From JACDBE01 sp963714055 (GTDB lineage Bacteria > Actinomycetota > Acidimicrobiia > Spongiisociales > UBA5794), in contig OY970227.1 of assembly GCA_963714055.1 (NCBI GenBank), positions 1,178,001 through 1,242,000 on the forward strand: a stretch of DNA of 64,000 nt, given 5' to 3'. Of this stretch, positions 6,677 to 13,856 are shown in pieces. A program made the position numbers and the translations under genes. Position 1 is the first letter of the stretch. Each line of letters begins with the position of its first letter. The notes beneath the pieces are model-generated. The model made no database searches and was not told the DNA's origin. It saw nothing but the letters and a program-made list of their open reading frames with translations.

Positions 6677-8638
6677 TCAGCTCCAATCCACGGAGCGGAG
6701 CTCCACCGGGTCCTTGATGCCCTTCAGCTCGAAGGGCCGCCCATCCGAAACCGGGAAGGCGATGTCGTCGACGATGTCGACGGTGTCCGCCGAGACGAGG
6801 ATCTCCTCGGCACCTGCAGCAGCGGCGATGCGCGCGGCGACGTGGACGCCTTGGCCGCGGAAGTCCCCGCCCTCCACCGTGGCTTCGGCCGAGTGCACGC
6901 CGATGCGGACCGATGGGGAGAACCCGTGCTCGCGCCTGTGATCCACCAGCTGTCTCTGGATGGCCACCGCCGCCGCCAGCGCATCGGCAGGGCGGTCGAA
7001 GGCGACGAAGAAGCCGTCCCCGGTGTGGCTCACCTCGACGCCGCCGTGCCTGGCGAACAGCGCACGCAGCTCACGGTCGTGCCAGGCGAGCAGCGCCTCC
7101 CAGCGTTCGTCACCGATGAGCGCCACCAGGTCGGTGGAGGTGACGATGTCGGTGAACATGAAGGTCCTGGTGACCCGCTCCCGGTCCCCATCCGGCCGCC
7201 CGGTGGTGCGCAGGAGCTCGTCGACGGCACGGAGGTCGGGAACCGCCCCCAACCGATCGAACGCGGTGCGGGCAGCGCCGAGGTCGATCCGAGCGAGGTC
7301 GTCGTCCCCGGTGAGGAGATGGGCACGCCCCAGGGCGACCCGGGACCGCGCCGTCTCGTAGGGGAAGCCGAGATCGCGCCACAGAGCGACGGCCCTCTCG
7401 AGGTCGCCACGTGCCGCCGGTCCGTCGCCGCGGTGGAGCGCGACCTCACCGCGCGCCTGCAACGTTTCGGCGGCGAAGGCGGGCTGGTCGAAGTCGGCGG
7501 CGATCGTCTCCAGCTCGGCAACGGCCGCCAAGGCCGTGTCGAGGTCGTCGACCGCCAGCGAGACCTCGACCTGAGCGGGCAAGAGGCGGGCCCGGGCGAG
7601 CCGGTCGACCTGCTCGTCGCCGGCGCCGGCGCCCAGGCTCCTGGCCAGGCCACGGGCTGCCTCCTCCTTCTGCCCCCTGGCGAGCATGAGCAATGCCATC
7701 CCGGGCTGAGACTCGGAGCCGGCCTCGTAGGCCTGGCGGAACGCGTCCTCGGCTCCGGCCAGGTCGCCCATCCGAAGCCTGATCTCGCCGACCTCGTCGT
7801 AGGCCAGCCCGACGGCATCGAGGATGCGGAACCTCCTCAGGTCGTCACAGGCGTTGCGTGCGTCTGCCTCGGCCTGGGACCACTCACCCTTCAGTCGCTT
7901 CAGCTCGGCGCGATGGATCCGGCACACACCCGGATACCCCCGCACCGAGTGATCACTCATGAATCGCTCCGCCTCGTCGGTCCACTCGGCCGCTCGCCCG
8001 AAGTCGGCGAGGTTGCGGCAGGTGCCGATCGTTATGCAGTAGACGTCGCTGACCGACCTCAGGTTGGCGGAACCGGACAGAGCGGTGGAGGCCGCTTCGT
8101 CGATCGTCGCCAGGCCCTCCCGCCAGCGCCCGGCGGAGACCAGGGCGTGGCCCTTGATCGCCAGTGCCCTGGCCTCGGAGTCGACGTGGTTGGTCCGGCG
8201 CGCCAGCTGCACCACCTCGTCCGCCTTCTCGATCCCCAGCTCGAGCTGGCGGTGGGCGAGCACCGCCTCGGCCAACTCGAGCACCGCCAGAGCGGCATGG
8301 GCGCCGGTCTCGGGCACCCCCTCGAGGAGGCGAGCGGCGTTCGCCTTCCACCCCGACGCCACCGAGAACGCGAGGCGCCTCACCGCCAGGTAGGCGAGGG
8401 TGGTGGCGACCTCGGCCGCTTCGACGACGAGGTGGGCGTCGAGATAGCCTGCGTACGCCCGTTCCAAGGCGTCGACCGATTCCTCGGGCTGACCCGCCCA
8501 CCAGGCGGCGTCCGCCAGGATCTCGAGATCGGCAGGCGCCAGCGGCTCTTCCCGATCGAGTGCGGTGAACGTGTCCAGCGCCTCTTCCCATCGACGCCGC
8601 TGCGCCGCCTGCCGACCCGATTCGAGCGAGAGGACCAC
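6677..8638 (-). CDS. Class III adenylate/guanylate cyclase with N-terminal helical repeats
   Basis: The 653-aa protein starts at a GTG (8638; weak ribosome-binding site GGTCAGGA). Residues 1 to about 470 form repeated Ala/Leu-rich helical pairs resembling TPR motifs (RWEEALDTFTALDREEPLAP is the first). Residues from about 475 form a class III cyclase domain: FMFTDIVTSTDLVALIGDE carries the first metal-binding Asp and SHTGDGFFVAFDRPADAL the second. The motif VRIGVHSAEATVEGGDFRG follows. Such soluble TPR-cyclases are common in Actinomycetota and usually have unknown inputs. The order is inverted relative to the broken cyclase at 32282-34020, which has its cyclase domain first. Confidence 0.88.
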   Translation of the reverse strand: MVLSLESGRQAAQRRRWEEALDTFTALDREEPLAPADLEILADAAWWAGQPEESVDALERAYAGYLDAHLVVEAAEVATTLAYLAVRRLAFSVASGWKANAARLLEGVPETGAHAALAVLELAEAVLAHRQLELGIEKADEVVQLARRTNHVDSEARALAIKGHALVSAGRWREGLATIDEAASTALSGSANLRSVSDVYCITIGTCRNLADFGRAAEWTDEAERFMSDHSVRGYPGVCRIHRAELKRLKGEWSQAEADARNACDDLRRFRILDAVGLAYDEVGEIRLRMGDLAGAEDAFRQAYEAGSESQPGMALLMLARGQKEEAARGLARSLGAGAGDEQVDRLARARLLPAQVEVSLAVDDLDTALAAVAELETIAADFDQPAFAAETLQARGEVALHRGDGPAARGDLERAVALWRDLGFPYETARSRVALGRAHLLTGDDDLARIDLGAARTAFDRLGAVPDLRAVDELLRTTGRPDGDRERVTRTFMFTDIVTSTDLVALIGDERWEALLAWHDRELRALFARHGGVEVSHTGDGFFVAFDRPADALAAAVAIQRQLVDHRREHGFSPSVRIGVHSAEATVEGGDFRGQGVHVAARIAAAAGAEEILVSADTVDIVDDIAFPVSDGRPFELKGIKDPVELRSVDWS

Positions 8639-8696
8639 GTCCTGACCGATCAGATAGAAGATGACAAATCTACCGACAGGAGTTGGGTGACGCGTC

Positions 8697-8725
8697 GGGC
8701 CCGCCGGCTGACAGCCGGCGGGCCC
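8697..8725 (-). terminator. GC-rich terminator after the MerR gene
   Basis: A perfect 13-bp stem (8697-8709 with 8713-8725) and 3-nt loop lies 22 bp past the MerR stop at 8747. The minus-strand side lacks a T-run; on the plus side TTTC follows. Confidence 0.6.
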
Positions 8726-8746
8726 GGGCCTTTCGGTGAGGGGTGA

Positions 8747-9517
8747 TCAGCGGTGCCGGGCGGCGTTGGCGACGATGGCGTCGCGCACGAACTGCGCCAG
8801 CCCAGGGGCCATGTCCTCGTAGGTCTTGGTGAAGCGGGGGTCGGCCAGGTACATCTCGCCGAGGTTGGCGTGCATCTCCGGCGGGCACGGGTAGAAGCGG
8901 CGATCGATCTGGAGCCGAGCGGCTTCGGCGACATCGCCGGCGGCCTCGCTGGTCGGGTCGACACCCGATCGCAGTGCCTCGACCCAGCGACGGCCGATCT
9001 CCTCGCTCTCCGCCCTGATCTCCAGCCAGTCCTCCTTGGTGTACCGGGCCGTTCGCCTGGCGCTCTCCTGGTAAGCGTCGGTCTCACCCCAACGTCGTTC
9101 GGCCTCCTCCTCGTGCTCCGACGGATCGAAGTCGCCGAAGACCTCGAACATCTCTTCCTTGGTCAAGTTCATCCCGGTCTCCTCTGCTCGTATCGCCTTC
9201 TCCACCGCGTTGATCACTCGTTCCAGACGACGCTTCTGGTCAATCAGCTGACGCAGCTGACCGTGCAGCACCGCGGCGCGGTCCAGCCCCGAGGCACTCA
9301 TCACCCCCCGGATCCCGTCGAGCGGCAGGTCGAGCTCGCGGTACACGAGGATCTCGTGGAGCCGCTCCAAGTCGTCCTCGCCGTACACCCGGTACCCGCC
9401 GGCGGTCCGGCCGGTGGGGCGCAGCAGCCCGATGTCGTCGTAGTGGTGCAGGGTGCGCACCGTGACTCCGGCGAGCCGGGCGACCTCCCCGACGGTGTAG
9501 CCGTTGATCGTCTTCAT
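8747..9517 (-). CDS. MerR-family regulator with TipA-like effector domain
   Basis: The N-terminus (YTVGEVARLAGVTVRTLHHY, then DDIGLLRPTGRTAGGYRVYG) is a MerR winged helix-turn-helix, followed by the dimerising coiled coil (about residues 75-125). The C-terminal ~130 residues contain the helical TipAS drug-sensing domain (MNLTKEEMFEVFGDFDPSEH, then AARLQIDRRFYPCPPEMH). TipAL from Streptomyces binds thiopeptide antibiotics and activates its own promoter. I chose the ATG at 9517 (MKTINGYTV) rather than 9535, because the upstream ATG lies inside the promoter dyad. The cysteine in YPCPPEMH corresponds to the position where thiopeptides attach in TipAS. Confidence 0.9.
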   Translation of the reverse strand: MKTINGYTVGEVARLAGVTVRTLHHYDDIGLLRPTGRTAGGYRVYGEDDLERLHEILVYRELDLPLDGIRGVMSASGLDRAAVLHGQLRQLIDQKRRLERVINAVEKAIRAEETGMNLTKEEMFEVFGDFDPSEHEEEAERRWGETDAYQESARRTARYTKEDWLEIRAESEEIGRRWVEALRSGVDPTSEAAGDVAEAARLQIDRRFYPCPPEMHANLGEMYLADPRFTKTYEDMAPGLAQFVRDAIVANAARHR

Positions 9518-9520
9518 GAC

Positions 9521-9554
9521 CCCACCGTAAACCATTACGTTACGTGAGGGTCAA
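9521..9554 (-). promoter_or_regulatory. MerR-type autoregulated promoter with dyad operator
   Basis: Minus-strand TTGACC (9549-9554) and TACGGT (9524-9529) have a 19-bp spacer, the unusually long spacing that MerR activators correct. An imperfect dyad, CCCTCACGTAA...TTTACGGTGGG, fills the spacer. It ends a few bases before the ATG at 9517, so any transcript would be leaderless or nearly so. Confidence 0.6.
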
Positions 9555-9635
9555 GCACCGTGTTTCTGGCCCGAGCCGACCTTCGGTGGCTCAGTCACAG
9601 TGTCAGGCGCCGAACAGGTCGGCCCTCCTCAGCAC

Positions 9636-9653
9636 ATGGGGCCCCTACCCCAT
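9636..9653. repeat. Intergenic hairpin related to the 66-bp repeat core
   Basis: ATGGGGCCCCTACCCCAT is the exact reverse complement of the core of the 66-bp repeats at 4223-4442. A degenerate GCGAGAGGGCGAACGAGC stretch follows, resembling the second half of that repeat. Confidence 0.6.
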
Positions 9654-9704
9654 GGCGGCGTCACCGTCGCACAGCGAGAGGGCGAACGAGCAGCCCGAAA
9701 TGGA

Positions 9705-9732
9705 GGGGGCCGCCCCCGCAGGGGCGGCCCCC
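9705..9732 (-). terminator. Terminator of the tuf-rpmG operon
   Basis: A perfect 12-bp GC stem (9705-9716 with 9721-9732) and CGCA loop lies 27 bp after the rpmG stop. The minus strand continues TCCATTTCGG, a weak T-tract. Confidence 0.7.
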
Positions 9733-9758
9733 CGACGAATTCCCGTCGACCCGATTCG

Positions 9759-9920
9759 CTAACGCGTCTCGCGGTGCGAGGTGTGGGTCCGGCACCAACG
9801 GCAGTACTTCTTCAGCTCCAGACGCTCACGGGTGTTCGCCTTGCTCTTCGTCGTCACGTAGTTGCGGCGTTTGCACGTCTCGCAGGCGAGCGTGATCGGC
9901 GGGCGTTTGTCGCTGGCCAT
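9759..9920 (-). CDS. rpmG: 50S ribosomal protein L33
   Basis: This 53-aa protein (MASDKRPPITLACETCKRRN...) is the zinc-binding (C+) form of L33, with CETC at about residues 13-16 and CRWC at about 40-43. The body YVTTKSKANTRERLELKKYC is highly characteristic. The ORF runs from the ATG at 9920 to a TAG at 9759. It follows tuf by 19 bp on the same strand and probably shares its transcript. In many bacteria rpmG precedes secE directly; here about 5.9 kb intervenes. Confidence 0.97.
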   Translation of the reverse strand: MASDKRPPITLACETCKRRNYVTTKSKANTRERLELKKYCRWCRTHTSHRETR

Positions 9921-9939
9921 GCGAGTCCTTCGTCCAGTA

Positions 9940-11130
<1,191 letters not shown>

Positions 11131-11190
11131 GCCTGGTGCTCCTCTTCGCAGCCTCGGCTGCCGTTGTGTTTGCCGTTCTTGTTGCGTGCG

Positions 11191-11264
11191 TAGCGGCGGG
11201 CGGACTTGAACCGCCGACCTCTCGATTATGAGTCGAGCGCTCTTACCGACTGAGCTACGCCGCC
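11191..11264 (-). tRNA. tRNA-Met (anticodon CAT)
   Basis: The 74-nt cloverleaf has acceptor GGCGGCG, D-arm GCTCAGTCGGTAAGAGC, anticodon stem CTCGA/TCGAG with loop CTCATAA, and T-arm GGCGGTTCAAGTCCGCC. The paired first base suggests elongator tRNA-Met. CAT could also be tRNA-Ile2 after lysidine modification. It lies 60 bp upstream of tuf. Confidence 0.93.
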
Positions 11265-11388
11265 GCGTGGCGCTCTGCGCGTCAGCCATCCGCCCGGCGA
11301 TCGCGGATAGCGGATAGCCGGGAGAGGATAGCAAGGCGACGCCGTCATGAGCCGTCCGGGGGCCGGATCAGCCGTTGAGGTCGCCTCG

Positions 11389-11460
11389 AGCCCCCTCCGG
11401 GATTTGAACCCGGGACCCCCTCCTTACCATGGAGGTGCTCTGCCACTGAGCTAAGGGGGC
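11389..11460 (-). tRNA. tRNA-Thr (anticodon GGT)
   Basis: The 72-nt cloverleaf has acceptor GCCCCCT/AGGGGGC, anticodon stem CCTCC/GGAGG with loop ATGGTAA (anticodon GGT), and T-arm CCGGGTTCAAATCCCGG. CCA is not encoded. Confidence 0.95.
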
Positions 11461-11481
11461 GGTTTCGAGGTTGCGGCCCCG

Positions 11482-11502
11482 AGGATAGAGCACTTCTATC
11501 CT
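11482..11502. promoter_or_regulatory. Palindromic divergent promoter between tRNA-Thr and tRNA-Tyr
   Basis: AGGATAGA and TCTATCCT are perfect inverted arms. Each end reads TATCCT as a -10 box for one direction: 11497-11502 for tRNA-Tyr and 11482-11487 for tRNA-Thr. Starts would fall about 6 and 15 bases before the tRNAs. The -35 boxes are weak. Confidence 0.5.
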
Positions 11503-11514
11503 GCGAACACTCGA

Positions 11515-11600
11515 GCCGGGATGCCCGAGCGGCCAAAGGGAGCAGACTGTAAATCTGCCGGCATTCGCCTACGGAGGTTCGAATCCTTCTCCCGGCACCA
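11515..11600 (+). tRNA. tRNA-Tyr (anticodon GTA), CCA encoded
   Basis: This is an 86-nt class II tRNA with a long variable arm, acceptor GCCGGGA/TCCCGGC, and anticodon loop containing GTA between AGACT and AATCT. It ends ACCA at 11597-11600, so CCA is genome-encoded, unlike the three other tRNAs here. Confidence 0.96.
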
Positions 11601-11610
11601 TGCATCGAGG

Positions 11611-12054
11611 ATGCTGCGGGTGCATGTAGCGCGATCTCTCACGCTATTGCTGGTCGCCGCGATCGTCGCCGCATGCTCCGGCGGAGCCCAGCCGCCCGCA
11701 CCGGCGGAACAGTCCCTTGTCACCACCAACTCGACGGTTGGCGACGACCGCGTTGGGATCAGCGGATCGCCGGTCGTTTGGGAGTTGGACCCGGCATTCC
11801 CGGCGCCGACCGCCGATGCGACTGAAGTACATGTGCTGGCCACTGAGCTGCCCTGCACGGGCGGCACGGAGATGGGAGACAGGTTGCGTGATCCGGTCGT
11901 CGAGGTCGGCGACGACGTGATCCGGATCACCCTCGACGCCGAACCCCTGCCGGAAGGCGCGTACACCTGCCCTCTCAACCCGGCGCAGTCGACGGTCATC
12001 GTTCTTCCCGAGCCTCTGGGAGACCGACGCCTCGTCGACGGGTCCGCTGATTGA
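11611..12054 (+). CDS. Small secreted lipoprotein of unknown function
   Basis: The 147-aa product has a signal peptide (MLRVHVARSLTLLLVAAIVA) and lipobox VAAC, predicting lipidation at the Cys near residue 24 and anchoring to the outer face of the membrane. A Pro/Ala linker and a domain with two further cysteines (LPCTGG, YTCPLN) follow and could form a disulfide. The ATG at 11611 is preceded very closely by GAGG; the in-frame GTG at 11620 has better spacing. It starts 10 bp after tRNA-Tyr and may be read through from it. The family is not recognised. Confidence 0.7.
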   Translation: MLRVHVARSLTLLLVAAIVAACSGGAQPPAPAEQSLVTTNSTVGDDRVGISGSPVVWELDPAFPAPTADATEVHVLATELPCTGGTEMGDRLRDPVVEVGDDVIRITLDAEPLPEGAYTCPLNPAQSTVIVLPEPLGDRRLVDGSAD

Positions 12055-12060
12055 CCTGCT

Positions 12061-12099
12061 TGGCATTCGTTTGCCATTTTGCCACTCAAATGGCAGAAT
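12061..12099 (+). promoter_or_regulatory. VapB promoter with overlapping operator dyads
   Basis: TTGCCA (12071-12076) and CAGAAT (12094-12099) with a 17-bp spacer place the start at or next to the ATG at 12106, giving a leaderless mRNA. The spacer contains perfect 8-bp arms TGCCATTT...AAATGGCA (12072-12095), and TGGCA...TGCCA (12061-12076) overlaps the -35. This layout suits autorepression by VapB-VapC. Confidence 0.6.
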
Positions 12100-12105
12100 C
12101 CTCCC

Positions 12106-12351
12106 ATGCTGGTCACGATCGACCGTGCGGGGAGAATCGTCATCCCGAAACCGCTCCGGGATTCCTTGGGCTTGACCACAGATACGCAGTTGGAGCTGAT
12201 CCCCGACGGCGCCGGTCTGCGAATCGAGCCCGTCCAGCGAGCTGAGCGCACGGTGGAAACGCGCGACGGGATACCGATCCTCGGCAGAGTCGAGGGCGCC
12301 GTACTCACCGACGCCGACGTGCGGCGGCTACGCGATGACCTCGGGCGCTGA
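12106..12351 (+). CDS. vapB: AbrB/SpoVT-fold antitoxin (VapB-type)
   Basis: The 81-aa product begins MLVTIDRAGRIVIPKPLRDS, the swapped-hairpin DNA-binding motif (DxxGRIxIPxxxR) of AbrB-like antitoxins. The C-terminal ~35 residues (GAVLTDADVRRLRDDLGR) would wrap the toxin. The start at 12106 follows from the motif beginning at residue 1 and from the leaderless promoter; the ATG at 12079 lies inside the operator. The gene overlaps vapC by 17 bp, indicating translational coupling. Subtype assignment rests on the partner being a PIN protein. Confidence 0.88.
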   Translation: MLVTIDRAGRIVIPKPLRDSLGLTTDTQLELIPDGAGLRIEPVQRAERTVETRDGIPILGRVEGAVLTDADVRRLRDDLGR

Positions 12352-12772
12352 ACGCTGGGCTTGCGACACGAGCGTTGCCATCGCAGCGCTCGATCCGAGC
12401 CACGAAGGTCACGCCATCAGCCGCCGGGCACTCCGCGAACGTCGACCCGCCTTGGCCGGGCACGCCGCCTTCGAGACATACTCGGTACTGACCCGGCTGC
12501 CTCTGCCATTGAGACTCCGACCGGAGCAGGCCATCCAGGTGTTGACGAGCGCCTTCCCCGAGCCTTGCTGGCTCGATGGTGATGACACCGGTGACCTGTG
12601 GTCGAGCATGGCGGAGTTGCGAGTGGTGGGGGGCGCCGCGTACGACTCCCTGGTCGGCGCCGCCGCGCGCGCCAATGGACGAAAGCTGCTCACCAGGGAT
12701 CGCCGCGCAGAGCGCACCTACCGTTCGGTCGGAGTCGACTACGTGTTCGTCGACGAGGTCGACTCCGGGTAG
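12335..12772 (+). CDS. vapC: PIN-domain ribonuclease toxin (VapC-type)
   Basis: The 145-aa PIN protein has the four expected acidic metal ligands: D11 (ACDTSVAIAAL), E47 (AAFETYSVLTR), D104 (AAYDSLVGAAA) and D122 (LTRDRRAERTY). VapC toxins cleave tRNA or rRNA in an Mg-dependent way and are held inactive by VapB. All active-site residues are present, so the toxin is probably functional. It converges with htpX, leaving a 16-bp spacer. The target RNA cannot be predicted. Confidence 0.88.
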   Translation: MTSGAERWACDTSVAIAALDPSHEGHAISRRALRERRPALAGHAAFETYSVLTRLPLPLRLRPEQAIQVLTSAFPEPCWLDGDDTGDLWSSMAELRVVGGAAYDSLVGAAARANGRKLLTRDRRAERTYRSVGVDYVFVDEVDSG

Positions 12773-12788
12773 TCCGCCCGGGATGCGG

Positions 12789-13658
12789 TCAGCGGATCAT
12801 GCCTCTGCTCGCCATCTCCTGAAGGCGGGCGATCCGGTCCGCCATCGGCGGATGAGTGGCGAACATCCGAGCGACGCCACCGCCACGATGGCCGCCGAAC
12901 GCCTTCAGCGGGTCGGCGATGAAGAGCTGCGACACCGCCGGGTTCACCGGCATCGGCACCTTGCTGGTGCCGGCGTCGAGCTTGGCCAGGGCTCCGGCCA
13001 GTGCCAGCGGTGCCCCGGTGATCTCGGCGCCGGACCGGTCGGCCTGGAACTCCCGGGAGCGGGATATGCCGAGCTGGATCAGCATCGCCGCCAGCGGGGC
13101 GACGATCACCGCCACCAGGCTGAGGATCGCCCCCAACGGGTTGTTGTTCTCGCTGCGCCCTGCCCCGCTGAAGAAGGCCATCCGGGTGAGGAACGACAGG
13201 GCCGCCCCGATGGTGGCGGCGATGGTGGCGATGAGGATGTCCCGGTTCCGGACATGGGCGAGCTCGTGCGCCAGGACGCCCTCCAGCTCTTCGCGGTTCA
13301 TCAGTTGCAGGATCCCGGCGGTCACGGCGACGGCGGCGTGCTTCGGGCTGCGGCCGGTGGCGAAGGCGTTGGGCTGCGGCTGGTCGATGTAGTACAGGCG
13401 GGGCATCGGCATCCCCTCGCGGGTGGCGAGCGACGAGACGATCTGCTCTACCTCGGGCAGCTGGCCCGGTGCGATCGGCTTGGCCCGAGCGGCCGCCAGG
13501 GCGATCCGGTCGGAGAAGAAGTACATGGCGAAGTTGAACACGACGGCGAGCAGCAGGAAGGTGAGCGCTCCCTGACTGCCGTTGAGCAGCCAACCGACGG
13601 CCACGAAGAGACTGCCGAGGAGGCCGAGCAGGGCGGCGGTCTTCAGGTTGTTCGACAT
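12789..13658 (-). CDS. htpX: M48 family zinc metalloprotease HtpX
   Basis: HtpX degrades misfolded membrane proteins. The 289-aa protein has two N-terminal membrane helices (LKTAALLGLLGSLFVAVGWL; ALTFLLLAVVFNFAMYFF), the zinc motif HELAH at residues 131-135, two more helices around residues 143-200, and the third zinc ligand region SREFQADRSGAEIT. The C-terminus ATHPPMADRIARLQ is typical of the family. Length and topology are normal. A possible promoter (TACGAT near the start, TGTGAG 17 bp upstream) suggests separate expression. Confidence 0.93.
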   Translation of the reverse strand: MSNNLKTAALLGLLGSLFVAVGWLLNGSQGALTFLLLAVVFNFAMYFFSDRIALAAARAKPIAPGQLPEVEQIVSSLATREGMPMPRLYYIDQPQPNAFATGRSPKHAAVAVTAGILQLMNREELEGVLAHELAHVRNRDILIATIAATIGAALSFLTRMAFFSGAGRSENNNPLGAILSLVAVIVAPLAAMLIQLGISRSREFQADRSGAEITGAPLALAGALAKLDAGTSKVPMPVNPAVSQLFIADPLKAFGGHRGGGVARMFATHPPMADRIARLQEMASRGMIR

Positions 13659-13856
13659 GACCGGATCGTACCGAAAGGGCTGCGGTACTCACACCGCGCT
13701 TCACGCCTCCTCCCCCCGCGGACCAGGGGCAGGTACGACACGCGGCGGCTAGGCTCGCACCAGATGGCGAGACACCCGCGAGTCCCGTTGGGTCACTCGT
13801 CCGATTGACGGGCGCCAGTGGTCGACGAGACTACGGAGGAAGGGGGATTCCACCGG

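Noticed and set aside
6608..8746. 712-codon plus-strand ORF opposite the cyclase
   Set aside because: Low-complexity shadow frame; the minus strand carries clear cyclase and TPR motifs.
11131..11334. N-terminal extension of EF-Tu through tRNA-Met
   Set aside because: EF-Tu begins MGKEKFERTKPHVNVG; the extension runs across a tRNA gene.
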